From positions 149,081 to 213,080 of the forward strand of contig JAIUNK010000004.1 in assembly GCA_020161845.1 (NCBI GenBank): a DNA stretch of 64,000 nt, in the 5' to 3' direction. The notes below the pieces were generated by a model, which was not told the origin of the DNA, did not search any database, and saw only the letters and a list, made by a program, of their open reading frames with translations. The first letter of the stretch is position 1. Each line of letters opens with the position of its first letter. The translations under genes and the position numbers were made by a program. This document shows, one piece after another, positions 1 to 8,970 of the stretch. This DNA is from Actinomycetota bacterium (lineage in GTDB: Bacteria; Actinomycetota; Actinomycetes; Actinomycetales; Dermatophilaceae).

Positions 1-3000
1 AGCACTGTCGAGCGGTTCTGTTGCGCCCCGAGGAGCAGAGTCAGGGCGTCGCTGAGCCGGCCGCGCGACGCGCTCTCGGGGTCGCGGAGCACCCCGTCGA
101 GGATCGCCAGGGGGCCGCCTTCTTGCTCCTGTACGGCTGCGCGCGACAGACCGGAACCGGGGGCGCCGGCGTGCAGGCTCATGAGCACTTCGATGAACGC
201 CGGGTTGAGCCAGTCGGGCGCGACAGGCGCCGTGAGGTCGCGGTGCGTGATGCCCAGGACCGTGTAACCGTGCGCGCGCAGTCGCTCGCGTTTGATCGCG
301 TCGTCAGCGAGCCGGTTGTGCGCCTGGCTTGCATGGAACGCCTGCCCGTCGGTGAAGATCGCGATACGCGGGCCGCCGGGGGTGGAGAAGACGAAATCTG
401 GTCGGACACCATGAGCGTCGATTTGCGGTTCGAGGTGCCAGACACGGTTGCCGACTCCTCTCACGCTGAGTCGCGGGCCGTGCGGTGTGGGGGTGGAGGC
501 CACCTGCGCATACGGCTCCAGCCGGGCTGCCAAGCGCGCACGGAATTGCTGTTCGAGGGGCGATTCCCCGCTTCCGGCGGCGACCGGGGCGTCCGTGACG
601 TGCCAGTCGCACACCTGTGAGTCGAGATCTGCGACGGGGCGCCCGTCAGCGACGCCGAGAAGCGCGCGCAGCGCCCGGAGGGCATCAACCCGGGAGACGT
701 CACTACCGAACGGCGCGAGGCAGCGGTGACAGCTTGCGCGCCCCTCATCGGCGCAGGAGCAGGTCTCAAGGACCTGCGCGGCACGCACGAGGATCGGCCA
801 CAACCGCGTCGGGCCGGCGAGTTCGGTGAGATAGCCGGTGCCGCCGGGCACGGTGTCGTGCAGGAAGAGGGCCGTCCGGACCCGACCTGCTCCATCGCCG
901 ACCGGGTGGGGCGCGACCTCGACACGGAGGTGGTCGGGGGCGCCGCCCATGACCTCGCGTAACCCCAGACGGAGGGCCGCAGAGAGGCTGGTCAGGCTAT
1001 TCAGGTCGGTGACGACGGACTGCGGGAGGCTGATCGCGACGCCCTGGGTGACGAGTTCGCGGGTGAGGGCGAGGGCGCGGACGTGCTCGTCGGGGGCATT
1101 CCGATAGCGGCACCAGGCCCGATGCTCTTGCGCGGAGTTGGCGCCGGATCCGATGTCGAGTTTGCCGCAGGCCTCGCAGAGGCGGAACATTCGCGCGGTG
1201 ACGTCCTGGCCAGCCATCCGCGTCAGGTGCGGGCTCGCGGCGTCTCGGCCGACGTTGAGCCAACGCACGGTCATCCGCCGGTAGTGGGCGACGCCCATCC
1301 CGACGGACTCGACGGACCATTCGCCGACCTTGCGGGCCGGATCGAAGTCGGGGGCGGCGACGAGTTCGTACATCGTGCGCCGGCGCTCGTCGCTGTTGTC
1401 GCCGATGACGGCGTCGTCGCGTCGGACATCGGAGAAGACGCGTTGCAGGCGGGCCGCCTCGAAGCGCTGCCCAGTCTCGGCGATACCCGTGCCGCCGCAG
1501 CGCGGGCACGAGTGCGGCGACGCCGCCGTGGGTGAGTCCAGGCGTGCGACGTACCCGCAGGTGTCGCACGCGGCCAGAGTGTGCACATCGCCCTGGTCCT
1601 GGCCGAGTTCGGCGCCGTCGACACGGAGCTGGAGCCTCCGGGCGTAGAAGTAGGCGCCAGGGGCGAGCTCCGTGAGGGCCCGGGCGGAGCCACGGGTGAG
1701 CGCAAGGGGTTCGTAGGCGTACTGTCCGCTGTCGGGGTCGATCCACGAGATCTGGGCGTCAAGTTCGACCGAGTCGTCGATGAGGGAGTAGTTGGGCAGG
1801 AGGCCGCGCAGCTCGAGGCCGCCGATCCACGGCTGCGTGGTCAGTTCGTCGAGGAGGGCGCGGACGAGGCGCAGGCCGCTGCGGGCGGTGGAGATGGCGC
1901 GCTTCTCGTCCGTGCCGGCCGACGGGTGCTCGGCCGCCTCGACGAGCTCGGGGAGTGCGGCCTCGATCTCGGCGCGCCGCCGTTTCAGATCCTCGACCTC
2001 GCGAGCGTGCTCGCCGACCGCCCGACAGATGGTGACCTCCGCGCTCTGGGGCATCCCGTCGTCGTCGACCGGCCCATCGCCCCGAACCCACGTGCGCAGC
2101 GCGGCGAGGCCCGGGCTGCCAGTCTCGGCGAAGGTCGCGACGAACCGGTCAACCAGTGCGTCTCCGTTCTCACGAAGGCGGACGATGAGGTCGCCGAGCA
2201 GGCTGCCGGGGTCTGCCGAGGCGAGCACGTGCCCCGCTGTGCCCGGCACGATGGTCGCCCCCGTCCGGGCCATGTCGTCGATCACCGACGCGAGGAACTG
2301 GCGGCGGAGGATTTCTTCGGCATCAAGATATGTCGCAGGTGGGCGCACCGCGCCACCGATGAGCGAGGTGGGTTCGCCGAGGCGGGGCAGGCTATCGCCG
2401 CGGCCGGTGACAAAAGCCAAAGACAGCGATGATCCGGTGAGCCGGCCGGCGCGCCCGACGCGCTGCTGGTATTTCGCGACCGAATCCGGCAGCGATGACA
2501 GCATCACGGTGGACAGGTCGCCGATGTCGATCCCCAGTTCAAGGGTGGGCGTGGCAACGAGGACGTTGGGGTCGCCGGGCCGCTGCTGGGAGCGCTTGAA
2601 GCCGGCCTCGATCGTGCGTCTCTCCGCAGCGTCCAACAGGCTCGTGTGCTCGCGCGCGTCGACCCGGCGCATATCGGAGGTGAAGAGTTGTCGATAGAAC
2701 GAGTCGGCGTCGCGGTCGGCATGCCGCAGCGTGCCGCGACAACCGTCGGTGAGGCACGGCCCGTCGAGGAGCTCGCGGCTGACCACCGGCGCAACGGGCA
2801 GCGGGGAGCGGCACGTGTCGCAGACGACCAGCGTCGTTTCTTCGCGGAGCACGGCGTCTTTGAGCGGCTCGACGCGGACGTTGGCGGCGGGCACGCCGTA
2901 CGCCGTGCCGTTGCTCGTGGTCTTCGTCGCCGATAGGACGCCGGCGGCGGCCAGCCGAGCGAGGAGCTGCGCGCAAAGCGAGGCGCCGTGGCTGGGGGTG

Positions 3001-5747
3001 ACGCCGAGCGTCTTGGCGGCCCACCGGGCATACCAGGACTTCGGCGACTTCACAGGCACGAAAGCGCTCTTCGTGCTGTCGATCGAGCCGCCCACCAGTG
3101 CATATTGCGGTGCGCTGCGGCCCCGCGGGAACGCCGGCGCACCTTGGCTGCGGTTGCGCCCGCCCCAGATCCAGTGCCGGTTGCCGTCCTCCTTGACGTA
3201 GCGGGTTAGCCAGTCATGGTCGATCGCGCCGTCGCGTCGCAGGTTTTCCAGAAGACCGCGGACCCAGGTGGCCACCGCGGCGTCGGAGATGCTGCGGCCC
3301 TCATCGAGGAGCGCCTGTTCGGAGGCGCCGAGGACGGTGCGGCCGTGCGCGACGAGGTCCGGCGTACGACCGGCGTAGACGTGGACGCCGATGGAGCCGG
3401 TGGCCTCCAGGGTCCGCCCGTACGACGTCTGCAGACCGACCTCAAGCGCGGCGTCGAAGAGCAGGCGCCGACGGACGGCGGTGCGGGCCGTTTGCGGCAC
3501 CCGGGGGTAGGGCGATTGCGCCCAGTAGGGCCGAAAGGCCGGGTCGTCGCCGAGGTCGGCGGGGACGAGGCGGTAGCGCGCGAAGCCGTCGTCCTCGGCA
3601 GCCTTCATAGCCGCCTCGACCCAGTCCGGCAGGCTCTTGCGCTCGTTGAGGGGACGCCGCAGCGCGGTGCGCAGCGACATGGTGTGGGAGCGGTGGTCGA
3701 CGAAACCGGCGCGGTGGGCGGCGTCCTGCACGGAGTCGGTGAAGACCAGAGAGCGCTTCTCGACGGCGTCGAGGTCCGGGTCCCCGAAGAGGGTCGACAG
3801 GGAGACGGAAAGCAGCGTGGCAATGGCGCTGCCGAGGAAACGGATCCGGTCGGTCTTGCCGCAGGACGGGCACTCATCGGCGCGGGAGCGCTTCTCGATG
3901 TCGAGGCCCTCGCCGTCGAGCATCACCACGGGCAGGACCAGGCCGTCGAGAAGATCTTCATCGTCTTCCGGGGGCTTGCGCGGCAGGATCGTGCGCTGTG
4001 GCGCGTGGAACCAGCGGAGGTTGGGAGCGGCCTGCTCTGGGTCGGTGTCGCCGCGCGACGCGGCTGCTGCGACAGCCGCGGCCTCGCCGGGAGCGTGTAG
4101 CAGGGCCCGGAAGCGGCCGGCATGCGCGAGGTGATCGCGGCGGATATAGGCATCGCGGTCGCTGAGGTCGCGGCCCGTCGCCGCGAGTGTGGCGCCCCAC
4201 CCGGAGCGTCCGCACGCCCGGCAGAACACCGCCGGCAGAGCCGTGACCTCGCCTCCTGCGAGATCCTGGCCGTCGTCGCTCCATCGGAAGCCTGGCTCGG
4301 CAGAGACGAACCGGTCGATGCGGGTGAGCTCGCGCAGCCACAGCGTGATGTCGACCGAGACGGCATCGCGGTTGTCGAGGCGGACGATGCTGAGCGCCGC
4401 CAGCAGGGCGGCGACGGCCCGCCGCGCGATGGCGCGATCGGTCCGGGCGGCGGGGGCGAAGAGTTCGTCGGCCAGGTCGTCGAGCGCGGTGGGGGTGTCG
4501 GCGAGGTCGACCAGGCGTCGCACGCCGGAGTGGGCCCTCAGCAGGGTCTCGTCGTCGATGCCGGCGGGGATAGGGCGCTGGTCGTCGTTGTGGTAGAGGA
4601 GTCCGATGACCTCGCCGAGGAGACGGTCGCGGTTTCCGGCGTGACCCTCGCCGACGGCAGCGAGGTCGGCGAGGTCGGCGGCGAGGAAGGAGGCGAGGGG
4701 GCGTTCGTGCAAGGCCGGTACGGCGCCCCGCGCCGCCGCCGTGAACGCCTCGACGTCGACGCGCCGTTCGGTGATCGCCGCGTCCGGGGTGAACGGCTCG
4801 CCGAAGACCTGCTCGGCGAACGCCAGCATCGCCGTCGGGTCGCTGCTGTCGCCGAGGGTTGCAGACGTCGCGACGGGGGTGAGTCTGCCCAGTGGGCGGG
4901 CGTCGTACTGGTCCCTGTCTGGGTGGTCGGCGGGGACGTGGCTGCGCAGGGCGAGGCCGAGGCGGCGCAGGAGGATCGCGACGTCGGTGCCCTGGGCGCC
5001 GTCGTACGTGTGGAATTCGTCGAGGACGAGGTAGGTGAGCGAGCGCCAGCTCTTGGCCCACAGTGGCTGGTCCTCGGGGCGGAGCAGGAGTTGGTCGAGC
5101 ATCTTGTAGTTGGTGAGCAGGATGTCCGGTGGGTCGTCGCGGAGCACGGAACGGTGGGTGATGAGTCCCTCTTCTGTGACCTTGGTGCGACCCTGGCCGG
5201 GCTGCCCGTCGCGAGCGTCGCCGGTGTAGAGGCCTGCGGTGAGGCGGGCCAGCGCGGGGTCGGTCGTCAGCAGCTGGGTGAGGCGTCGCGCCTGGTCGTC
5301 GGCGAGGGCGTTCATCGGGTAGAGGATGAGCGCCTTCATGCCGCTCTCGCCGCGGCGGCGGGCGCGCAGGCAGTGGTCAAGGATCGGGTGCAGAAAGGCC
5401 TCGGTCTTGCCCGAGCCCGTGCCGGTCGTGACGATCGTGGGGAGCGGTCGAGGCTTGTCGACGCCGAGATCCTTGCTGGTGAGGCGCTTGTACGCGTCGG
5501 CCTGATGCCGGTACGGCGGGAAGGGGGGCTGCCAGTCGAGCGCGTCACGCCAGGAGTCGTCGGCGGGACGGAACGGGAGGCGCAGCCGCGCGTACGGGCC
5601 CTTGAAGATGCCCTCCGTCGGGTCCTGGAGGAACTCCGCCAGCGCGCGGCGCGGCTCCGCGTCTGCCAGGGCGAACGTCGTCGACAGGTAGTCGACGAGC
5701 GATCGGCGTACCCGCTCCGCCTGCAGGCTCGGCAGCAGTGCCGTCAT
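1..5747 (-). CDS. DISARM-like giant helicase with DUF1998 and C-terminal nuclease domain (partial, runs off left edge)
   Basis: One frame stays open for at least 1,915 codons from the ATG at 5747 down to position 1; the stop lies outside the window. Visible domains in order: superfamily 2 helicase with Walker A TGTGSGKTE (about residue 107), DExH box DEFH (about 242), SATLGD, a zinc ribbon CPSC (about 625), a second Cys cluster (about 1000), and motif V/VI ending QQRVGRAGR (about 1095). A DUF1998/MZB module follows (HDTVPGGTGY about 1631, then a C-C-C-C cluster about 1662). The C-terminus has PDFVF, TDGQAFHAS and DDAIKRERLRAHGY (about 1780-1825), a PD-(D/E)XK/DUF559-like nuclease pattern. In DISARM the helicase DrmA and the DUF1998 protein DrmB are normally separate; here they appear fused and joined to a nuclease. 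A DrmD-like helicase and a methylase on the same strand support a restriction or defence role. Cytoplasmic. The domain reading is solid; the DISARM name is inference. Confidence 0.85.
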   Translation of the reverse strand, partial: MTALLPSLQAERVRRSLVDYLSTTFALADAEPRRALAEFLQDPTEGIFKGPYARLRLPFRPADDSWRDALDWQPPFPPYRHQADAYKRLTSKDLGVDKPRPLPTIVTTGTGSGKTEAFLHPILDHCLRARRRGESGMKALILYPMNALADDQARRLTQLLTTDPALARLTAGLYTGDARDGQPGQGRTKVTEEGLITHRSVLRDDPPDILLTNYKMLDQLLLRPEDQPLWAKSWRSLTYLVLDEFHTYDGAQGTDVAILLRRLGLALRSHVPADHPDRDQYDARPLGRLTPVATSATLGDSSDPTAMLAFAEQVFGEPFTPDAAITERRVDVEAFTAAARGAVPALHERPLASFLAADLADLAAVGEGHAGNRDRLLGEVIGLLYHNDDQRPIPAGIDDETLLRAHSGVRRLVDLADTPTALDDLADELFAPAARTDRAIARRAVAALLAALSIVRLDNRDAVSVDITLWLRELTRIDRFVSAEPGFRWSDDGQDLAGGEVTALPAVFCRACGRSGWGATLAATGRDLSDRDAYIRRDHLAHAGRFRALLHAPGEAAAVAAAASRGDTDPEQAAPNLRWFHAPQRTILPRKPPEDDEDLLDGLVLPVVMLDGEGLDIEKRSRADECPSCGKTDRIRFLGSAIATLLSVSLSTLFGDPDLDAVEKRSLVFTDSVQDAAHRAGFVDHRSHTMSLRTALRRPLNERKSLPDWVEAAMKAAEDDGFARYRLVPADLGDDPAFRPYWAQSPYPRVPQTARTAVRRRLLFDAALEVGLQTSYGRTLEATGSIGVHVYAGRTPDLVAHGRTVLGASEQALLDEGRSISDAAVATWVRGLLENLRRDGAIDHDWLTRYVKEDGNRHWIWGGRNRSQGAPAFPRGRSAPQYALVGGSIDSTKSAFVPVKSPKSWYARWAAKTLGVTPSHGASLCAQLLARLAAAGVLSATKTTSNGTAYGVPAANVRVEPLKDAVLREETTLVVCDTCRSPLPVAPVVSRELLDGPCLTDGCRGTLRHADRDADSFYRQLFTSDMRRVDAREHTSLLDAAERRTIEAGFKRSQQRPGDPNVLVATPTLELGIDIGDLSTVMLSSLPDSVAKYQQRVGRAGRLTGSSLSLAFVTGRGDSLPRLGEPTSLIGGAVRPPATYLDAEEILRRQFLASVIDDMARTGATIVPGTAGHVLASADPGSLLGDLIVRLRENGDALVDRFVATFAETGSPGLAALRTWVRGDGPVDDDGMPQSAEVTICRAVGEHAREVEDLKRRRAEIEAALPELVEAAEHPSAGTDEKRAISTARSGLRLVRALLDELTTQPWIGGLELRGLLPNYSLIDDSVELDAQISWIDPDSGQYAYEPLALTRGSARALTELAPGAYFYARRLQLRVDGAELGQDQGDVHTLAACDTCGYVARLDSPTAASPHSCPRCGGTGIAETGQRFEAARLQRVFSDVRRDDAVIGDNSDERRRTMYELVAAPDFDPARKVGEWSVESVGMGVAHYRRMTVRWLNVGRDAASPHLTRMAGQDVTARMFRLCEACGKLDIGSGANSAQEHRAWCRYRNAPDEHVRALALTRELVTQGVAISLPQSVVTDLNSLTSLSAALRLGLREVMGGAPDHLRVEVAPHPVGDGAGRVRTALFLHDTVPGGTGYLTELAGPTRLWPILVRAAQVLETCSCADEGRASCHRCLAPFGSDVSRVDALRALRALLGVADGRPVADLDSQVCDWHVTDAPVAAGSGESPLEQQFRARLAARLEPYAQVASTPTPHGPRLSVRGVGNRVWHLEPQIDAHGVRPDFVFSTPGGPRIAIFTDGQAFHASQAHNRLADDAIKRERLRAHGYTVLGITHRDLTAPVAPDWLNPAFIEVLMSLHAGAPGSGLSRAAVQEQEGGPLAILDGVLRDPESASRGRLSDALTLLLGAQQNRSTV

Positions 5748-5846
5748 CGTCGCCCCCTCGGTCGTGTTTCGATGCAGCTCAGCCCTGTTCGTCCAATCTA
5801 TGGTGCCCGCCCAGCCCGCCCCATGCTCGCGGGTGCGAATGCCCGC

Positions 5847-5923
5847 ACGTGTCCCGACACGTCGATGCTGTCGACACGTCGTGCGAACGTGGCGAGATTC
5901 GGCCTCTATTTCGACACGTTCGC
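5847..5923. promoter_or_regulatory. Cluster of inverted and direct repeats between the giant helicase and the Xre gene
   Basis: The 240-bp divergent gap contains ACGTGT-cccg-ACACGT (5847-5862), the direct repeat TCGACACGT at 5871-5879 and 5911-5919, and a 9-bp perfect inverted repeat GCGAACGTG (5884-5892) / CACGTTCGC (5915-5923). Repeats of this kind between a divergent Xre regulator and its target are typical operators. By inference the Xre protein at 5988 binds here and controls both directions. A -10-like TAGAAT (5958-5963) precedes the Xre start. Confidence 0.5.
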
Positions 5924-5987
5924 GGCAGCCCACTCGCGACAGCTTGTCTCGAACCGATAGAATCACTGTTCGGGAGGAGTGATTCAG

Positions 5988-6326
5988 ATGGGGACTCAGG
6001 TCGACACCGGGGCGCGCATCCACGAGCTGCGCGAGCGGATGAGCATGAGCCAACGCGATGTCGCGCGCAGGAGCGGTGTGCCGCAGGCGACGTTGTCGCG
6101 CATTGAGACCGGCGCCCGCGACGCGTCGGCGGCGGAGGTCGTCCTCATCGCCGACGCCATTGGCGCGACGGTGCCGGAGATCACCGGCACCTCGTTCGTG
6201 GCCGACGAGAGCGTCCGGGCGGCCAGGGCCGTGGGGGAGGACACCGAAGCGATGTATGCGGCCTTGGTGCGCTTCCTGGAGGTGTCGGACTTCCTCGACC
6301 GCCAGGGCTTCGGGGATTGTGCGTGA
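5988..6326 (+). CDS. Xre-family helix-turn-helix regulator
   Basis: A 112-residue protein with an N-terminal Cro/C1-type HTH (residues about 8-65; SQRDVARRSGVPQATLSRIETG). The rest is a short helical tail. A GTG nine bases upstream overlaps the GGGAGGAG ribosome site, so the ATG at 5988, eight bases after it, is the better start. Its last bases overlap the ImmA/IrrE gene (GTGA), so the two are translationally coupled. Xre plus ImmA/IrrE pairs are known as phage-type repressor/anti-repressor switches and as toxin-antitoxin-like defence modules. Here the pair faces away from the giant helicase and probably regulates it or forms an embedded module. Confidence 0.85.
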   Translation: MGTQVDTGARIHELRERMSMSQRDVARRSGVPQATLSRIETGARDASAAEVVLIADAIGATVPEITGTSFVADESVRAARAVGEDTEAMYAALVRFLEVSDFLDRQGFGDCA

Positions 6327-7150
6327 GCGCGGAGAGCGAGGCGCGGGACGCCGCCGAGGCATTCCGCGCCGACCATCACCTGGGGCTCCAGCCCATCGGT
6401 GACCTGGTTGCGGTGATCGAGGAGACCTGTGGCGTCGATGTCTGCCTGCTGCCCCAGGGCGACGAGGCGCACGGCATGACGGTCCGGCACGGTCACACGA
6501 CCATCGTCGGCGTCGTCACCACTGCGCATCCGATGCGCCAGCGATCCACGCTGGCCCACGAGCTGGCACATGTGCTGTTCGACGACCTGACGGGCGGCGG
6601 CCCCGAGCGCCGATGGGCGGCTCGCAGCCCGGAGGAGGTCCGCGCGGACGCCTTCGCGCGGCATCTCCTCGTCCCGATCGGCGCCGTCCGCGAGCGGGTG
6701 GTCGAGCGCGAGGTCGACGAACGCCTGGTGTCTGACCTCGTCCAGGCGTTCGGGGCGTCGCCGAAGATCGTCGCGATCCAGCTCCGTGAGGCAGGCGTGA
6801 TCGACTACGACCTGTACGACGACTGGTCGCGTCTCACCGCGCCATCGCTGGCGACGAAGTTCGGCTGGCAAGCGGCGTATCGGGCGATGCGACAGCAATC
6901 GGAGTCGATGCGCCCGCCCCAAGGGCTCTTGCGCAGGGCCACCGCGGCGTACGCGGAGGGCGTCGTCTCGGTCGCGCTGCTGGCGCGACTGAACGGCACC
7001 CACGACATCGACGGCACTCGCCGCGAACTCGACGAGGCGGGCATCGTCCCCAAGGCGTTCGACGTCGTGTGGCCGAGTCGCCCGGAGCCGACGAGCGCGT
7101 CGCTGACCTCGGACGAGGTCGACACTCTGCTGAGCGATCTCGACGACTGA
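6323..7150 (+). CDS. ImmA/IrrE family metallo-endopeptidase
   Basis: A 275-residue protein. The zinc-protease motif HELAH lies at residues 79-83, preceded by RSTLA as is typical of ImmA/IrrE. A downstream EEVRADAFARHLLVP supplies the expected third zinc-ligand Glu. A C-terminal half of about 140 residues has no recognised domain. The GTG at 6323 overlaps the stop of the Xre gene and was preferred over a TTG six bases earlier. ImmA-type proteases cleave or inactivate a partner Xre repressor, so this gene probably de-represses the Xre-controlled promoter when a signal is sensed. The signal is unknown. Confidence 0.85.
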   Translation: MSAESEARDAAEAFRADHHLGLQPIGDLVAVIEETCGVDVCLLPQGDEAHGMTVRHGHTTIVGVVTTAHPMRQRSTLAHELAHVLFDDLTGGGPERRWAARSPEEVRADAFARHLLVPIGAVRERVVEREVDERLVSDLVQAFGASPKIVAIQLREAGVIDYDLYDDWSRLTAPSLATKFGWQAAYRAMRQQSESMRPPQGLLRRATAAYAEGVVSVALLARLNGTHDIDGTRRELDEAGIVPKAFDVVWPSRPEPTSASLTSDEVDTLLSDLDD

Positions 7151-7182
7151 TGTACATCGCGGGGTGAGGCCATCATGGGTAG

Positions 7183-7208
7183 TGGCCGGCACCCCGAGGG
7201 GCCGGCCA
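7183..7208 (+). terminator. Hairpin terminator candidate after the ImmA/IrrE gene
   Basis: TGGCCGGC (7183-7190) pairs perfectly with GCCGGCCA (7201-7208), and the intervening bases can extend the stem with CCC/GGG. No T-run follows, as is common in high-GC actinobacteria. It lies 33 bp after the protease stop, in a 313-bp gap (7151-7463) that otherwise holds only the promoter candidate at 7329. Confidence 0.5.
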
Positions 7209-7328
7209 AGTGGTACCTCGACGATGGGTCGTGCCGAGACCGTCCCGCCGCGTCTCGAACTGTGGACCGTCGGTGTCGCGCAGATCGCCTGGGTGACCTG
7301 GGCGCTCGCGCCTGCTCAAGACTTTTTG

Positions 7329-7355
7329 GGGAATCACTGTGCAACGTTGCGCGTT
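7329..7355 (+). promoter_or_regulatory. Candidate sigma-R-type promoter upstream of the HTH gene
   Basis: GGGAAT, 18 bases, then GTT: an exact match to the sigma-R/sigma-H consensus (GGGAAT-N18-GTT), about 110 bp upstream of the HTH gene at 7464. The same pattern lies upstream of sigR in this window. A nine-base pattern can occur by chance in 64 kb, so this is only a candidate. Confidence 0.4.
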
Positions 7356-7463
7356 CCTGCCGTAAGTTCATCTGTGACATCTATGGCAGTTATGGCATGT
7401 GCGCGGAGTCCCGCGGCATGCTGACCACCACGCCAGACGCCGACTGCGAAAGAAGCGCTCGCC

Positions 7464-7871
7464 ATGCCCACTCTGCACCTGCCCTCCGATGTCCCGCTCG
7501 ATGACGTGGCCGCGGTGGAGCAGTTCGCGCAGTCCGCGAGCAACCCCGACATGCGCGACCTCCTTCTCTCAATCGCCAACCTGCTGCGTGACGGCGTCGA
7601 GGTCGTGACTCTCAACGGCGTCGACACGCACGCGCTGACGCCGACTGAGGTCGCGCGCCGCCTCGGCATGAGCCGCACGCATCTCTACAAGCTCCTCGAC
7701 CGCGGTGAGATCCCCTTCCATCGCGTCGGCCGCGACCGCCGCATCGCGATCGAGGACGTCGTCGCCTTCGAGGCACGGCGTCAGTGTGAGAAGCGCATGC
7801 TTGCCGAGGCCTTCGCGCACCGCGACCAGACCCATGCCGCAGCGGTCGACGCGATCGCAGACCTGCTCTGA
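7464..7871 (+). CDS. Excisionase-type helix-turn-helix DNA-binding protein
   Basis: A 135-residue protein. The middle (about 52-105) is an excisionase/MerR-like HTH: LTPTEVARRLGMSRTHLYKLLDRGEIPFHRVGRDRRI. This arrangement (about 50 residues, HTH_17, helical tail) is common in actinobacterial antitoxin-like proteins that precede PIN toxins. No PIN gene follows; the next gene, 55 bp downstream, encodes an unrecognised protein. It may regulate that gene or be an orphaned antitoxin. The ATG at 7464 was chosen because it opens the conserved N-terminus; the ribosome site is weak. Confidence 0.75.
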   Translation: MPTLHLPSDVPLDDVAAVEQFAQSASNPDMRDLLLSIANLLRDGVEVVTLNGVDTHALTPTEVARRLGMSRTHLYKLLDRGEIPFHRVGRDRRIAIEDVVAFEARRQCEKRMLAEAFAHRDQTHAAAVDAIADLL

Positions 7872-7926
7872 GCTTGGCCGTCGCTGTCGCAGCCTGCATG
7901 TCGGTGCCGCTTGACATACTCGGCAC

Positions 7927-8946
7927 ATGTACCGCCGCCGTTCTCGGCCGACGCTTCGCGTCCTCATTGAGGATCTGACGTCCGGCTGGAACGGCGGCGG
8001 GCCGAAACGGTTGATCGACCGGGGCGCGCTACACGACCTTCTTCCGCTCAGTGAGCTCTCCCATCCCCTGATCGTCAAGGCCATCGAAGCGTTCGGTGAC
8101 GACCCCCAACAGGACAGTCCCGAGGGACGGATCGCCAGTGCCTCGCTCTATCCGAGCTGGGAGATCAAGGTGGCCCAGTGGCGCGGCGCGGTGTGGCGCG
8201 ACGAGTCGACGAGTGTTCACTGGCTCGTCGCGGGCGGGCTCGCCAAAGGCGGCCACCAGGACCACGAGGACTTCTACAAGGTCGTAGACCGTGCGCACAG
8301 GTCGGGGGCGGCGCGGGCTTGGCTCCCTACGGATCAGGATGTTCGCCTGCTCAAGATCGAGACGGCGTCTGCTATCGACCTTGGCTGGCAGCTCGACATA
8401 CAGAGGATGGCGTATGACGCGCTTCGGGGCATCGCCACCGGTGGGGAGTGCGAGTTCGACGTTCCCCATCCGGTGCCAGCAAGGATCAAGCCGGCGGAGC
8501 GCACGCTCGCTCACGTCACCGTGGTCGTGGAGTCGGTCCGGGAGGACGACGTGTCGTGGGACGAGGTCGTGGTGGAGATCGCCCCCACCGGCCGCTGGAT
8601 GACCGACCCCCTGACTCAACAGGCCACTCTCCGACTGCTCGTCTCCCTTCATGCCCCCGAGCAAGACTGGGACGTCGGCGACGGGATCTTCTCCGCGAAG
8701 GTCGATCCCGGCCGCCTTCAGGGGCGTTGCGACGAGTTGGCTGCACTTGTCGAGCGGGGCGAACTCGCCGAGCCCGTCCCCGGCGCGTCGGCGCATCTCG
8801 CGCACCGTGGTCACCTTGCAGAGAAAACGATCAATGGCGGCGCAGTACGGGCTCTGTGCGGCGTCTTCTTCGTGCCGCGCCAGGACCATGCGTCCCTTCC
8901 TGCGTGTCCCGCCTGTGCCGGGGCGCTTGGGCAACTTCCGGAGTAG
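7927..8946 (+). CDS. Unrecognised protein with C-terminal DUF3039-like zinc-binding tail
   Basis: A 339-residue protein. The first 280 or so residues match no family I recognise; they are mostly polar with several Trp residues and no membrane segment or signal peptide. The C-terminus reads ALCGVFFVP and then LPACPACAG, with a preceding His-rich HRGHL. This is the pattern of DUF3039 (H, C, CxxC), probably a small zinc site. It sits inside the defence island, convergent with the DUF262 gene and 55 bp after the HTH protein, so it may be an accessory effector or toxin. That function is a guess from position. Confidence 0.6.
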   Translation: MYRRRSRPTLRVLIEDLTSGWNGGGPKRLIDRGALHDLLPLSELSHPLIVKAIEAFGDDPQQDSPEGRIASASLYPSWEIKVAQWRGAVWRDESTSVHWLVAGGLAKGGHQDHEDFYKVVDRAHRSGAARAWLPTDQDVRLLKIETASAIDLGWQLDIQRMAYDALRGIATGGECEFDVPHPVPARIKPAERTLAHVTVVVESVREDDVSWDEVVVEIAPTGRWMTDPLTQQATLRLLVSLHAPEQDWDVGDGIFSAKVDPGRLQGRCDELAALVERGELAEPVPGASAHLAHRGHLAEKTINGGAVRALCGVFFVPRQDHASLPACPACAGALGQLPE

Positions 8947-8970
8947 GGGAAGCGGGGGTACGCCGTCGGC

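Noticed and set aside
4122-5960. Long plus-strand open frame antisense to the giant helicase gene
   Set aside because: It is an opposite-strand shadow typical of 70% G+C DNA: Arg/Val/Gly-rich, without any domain, while the minus-strand frame has intact helicase motifs.
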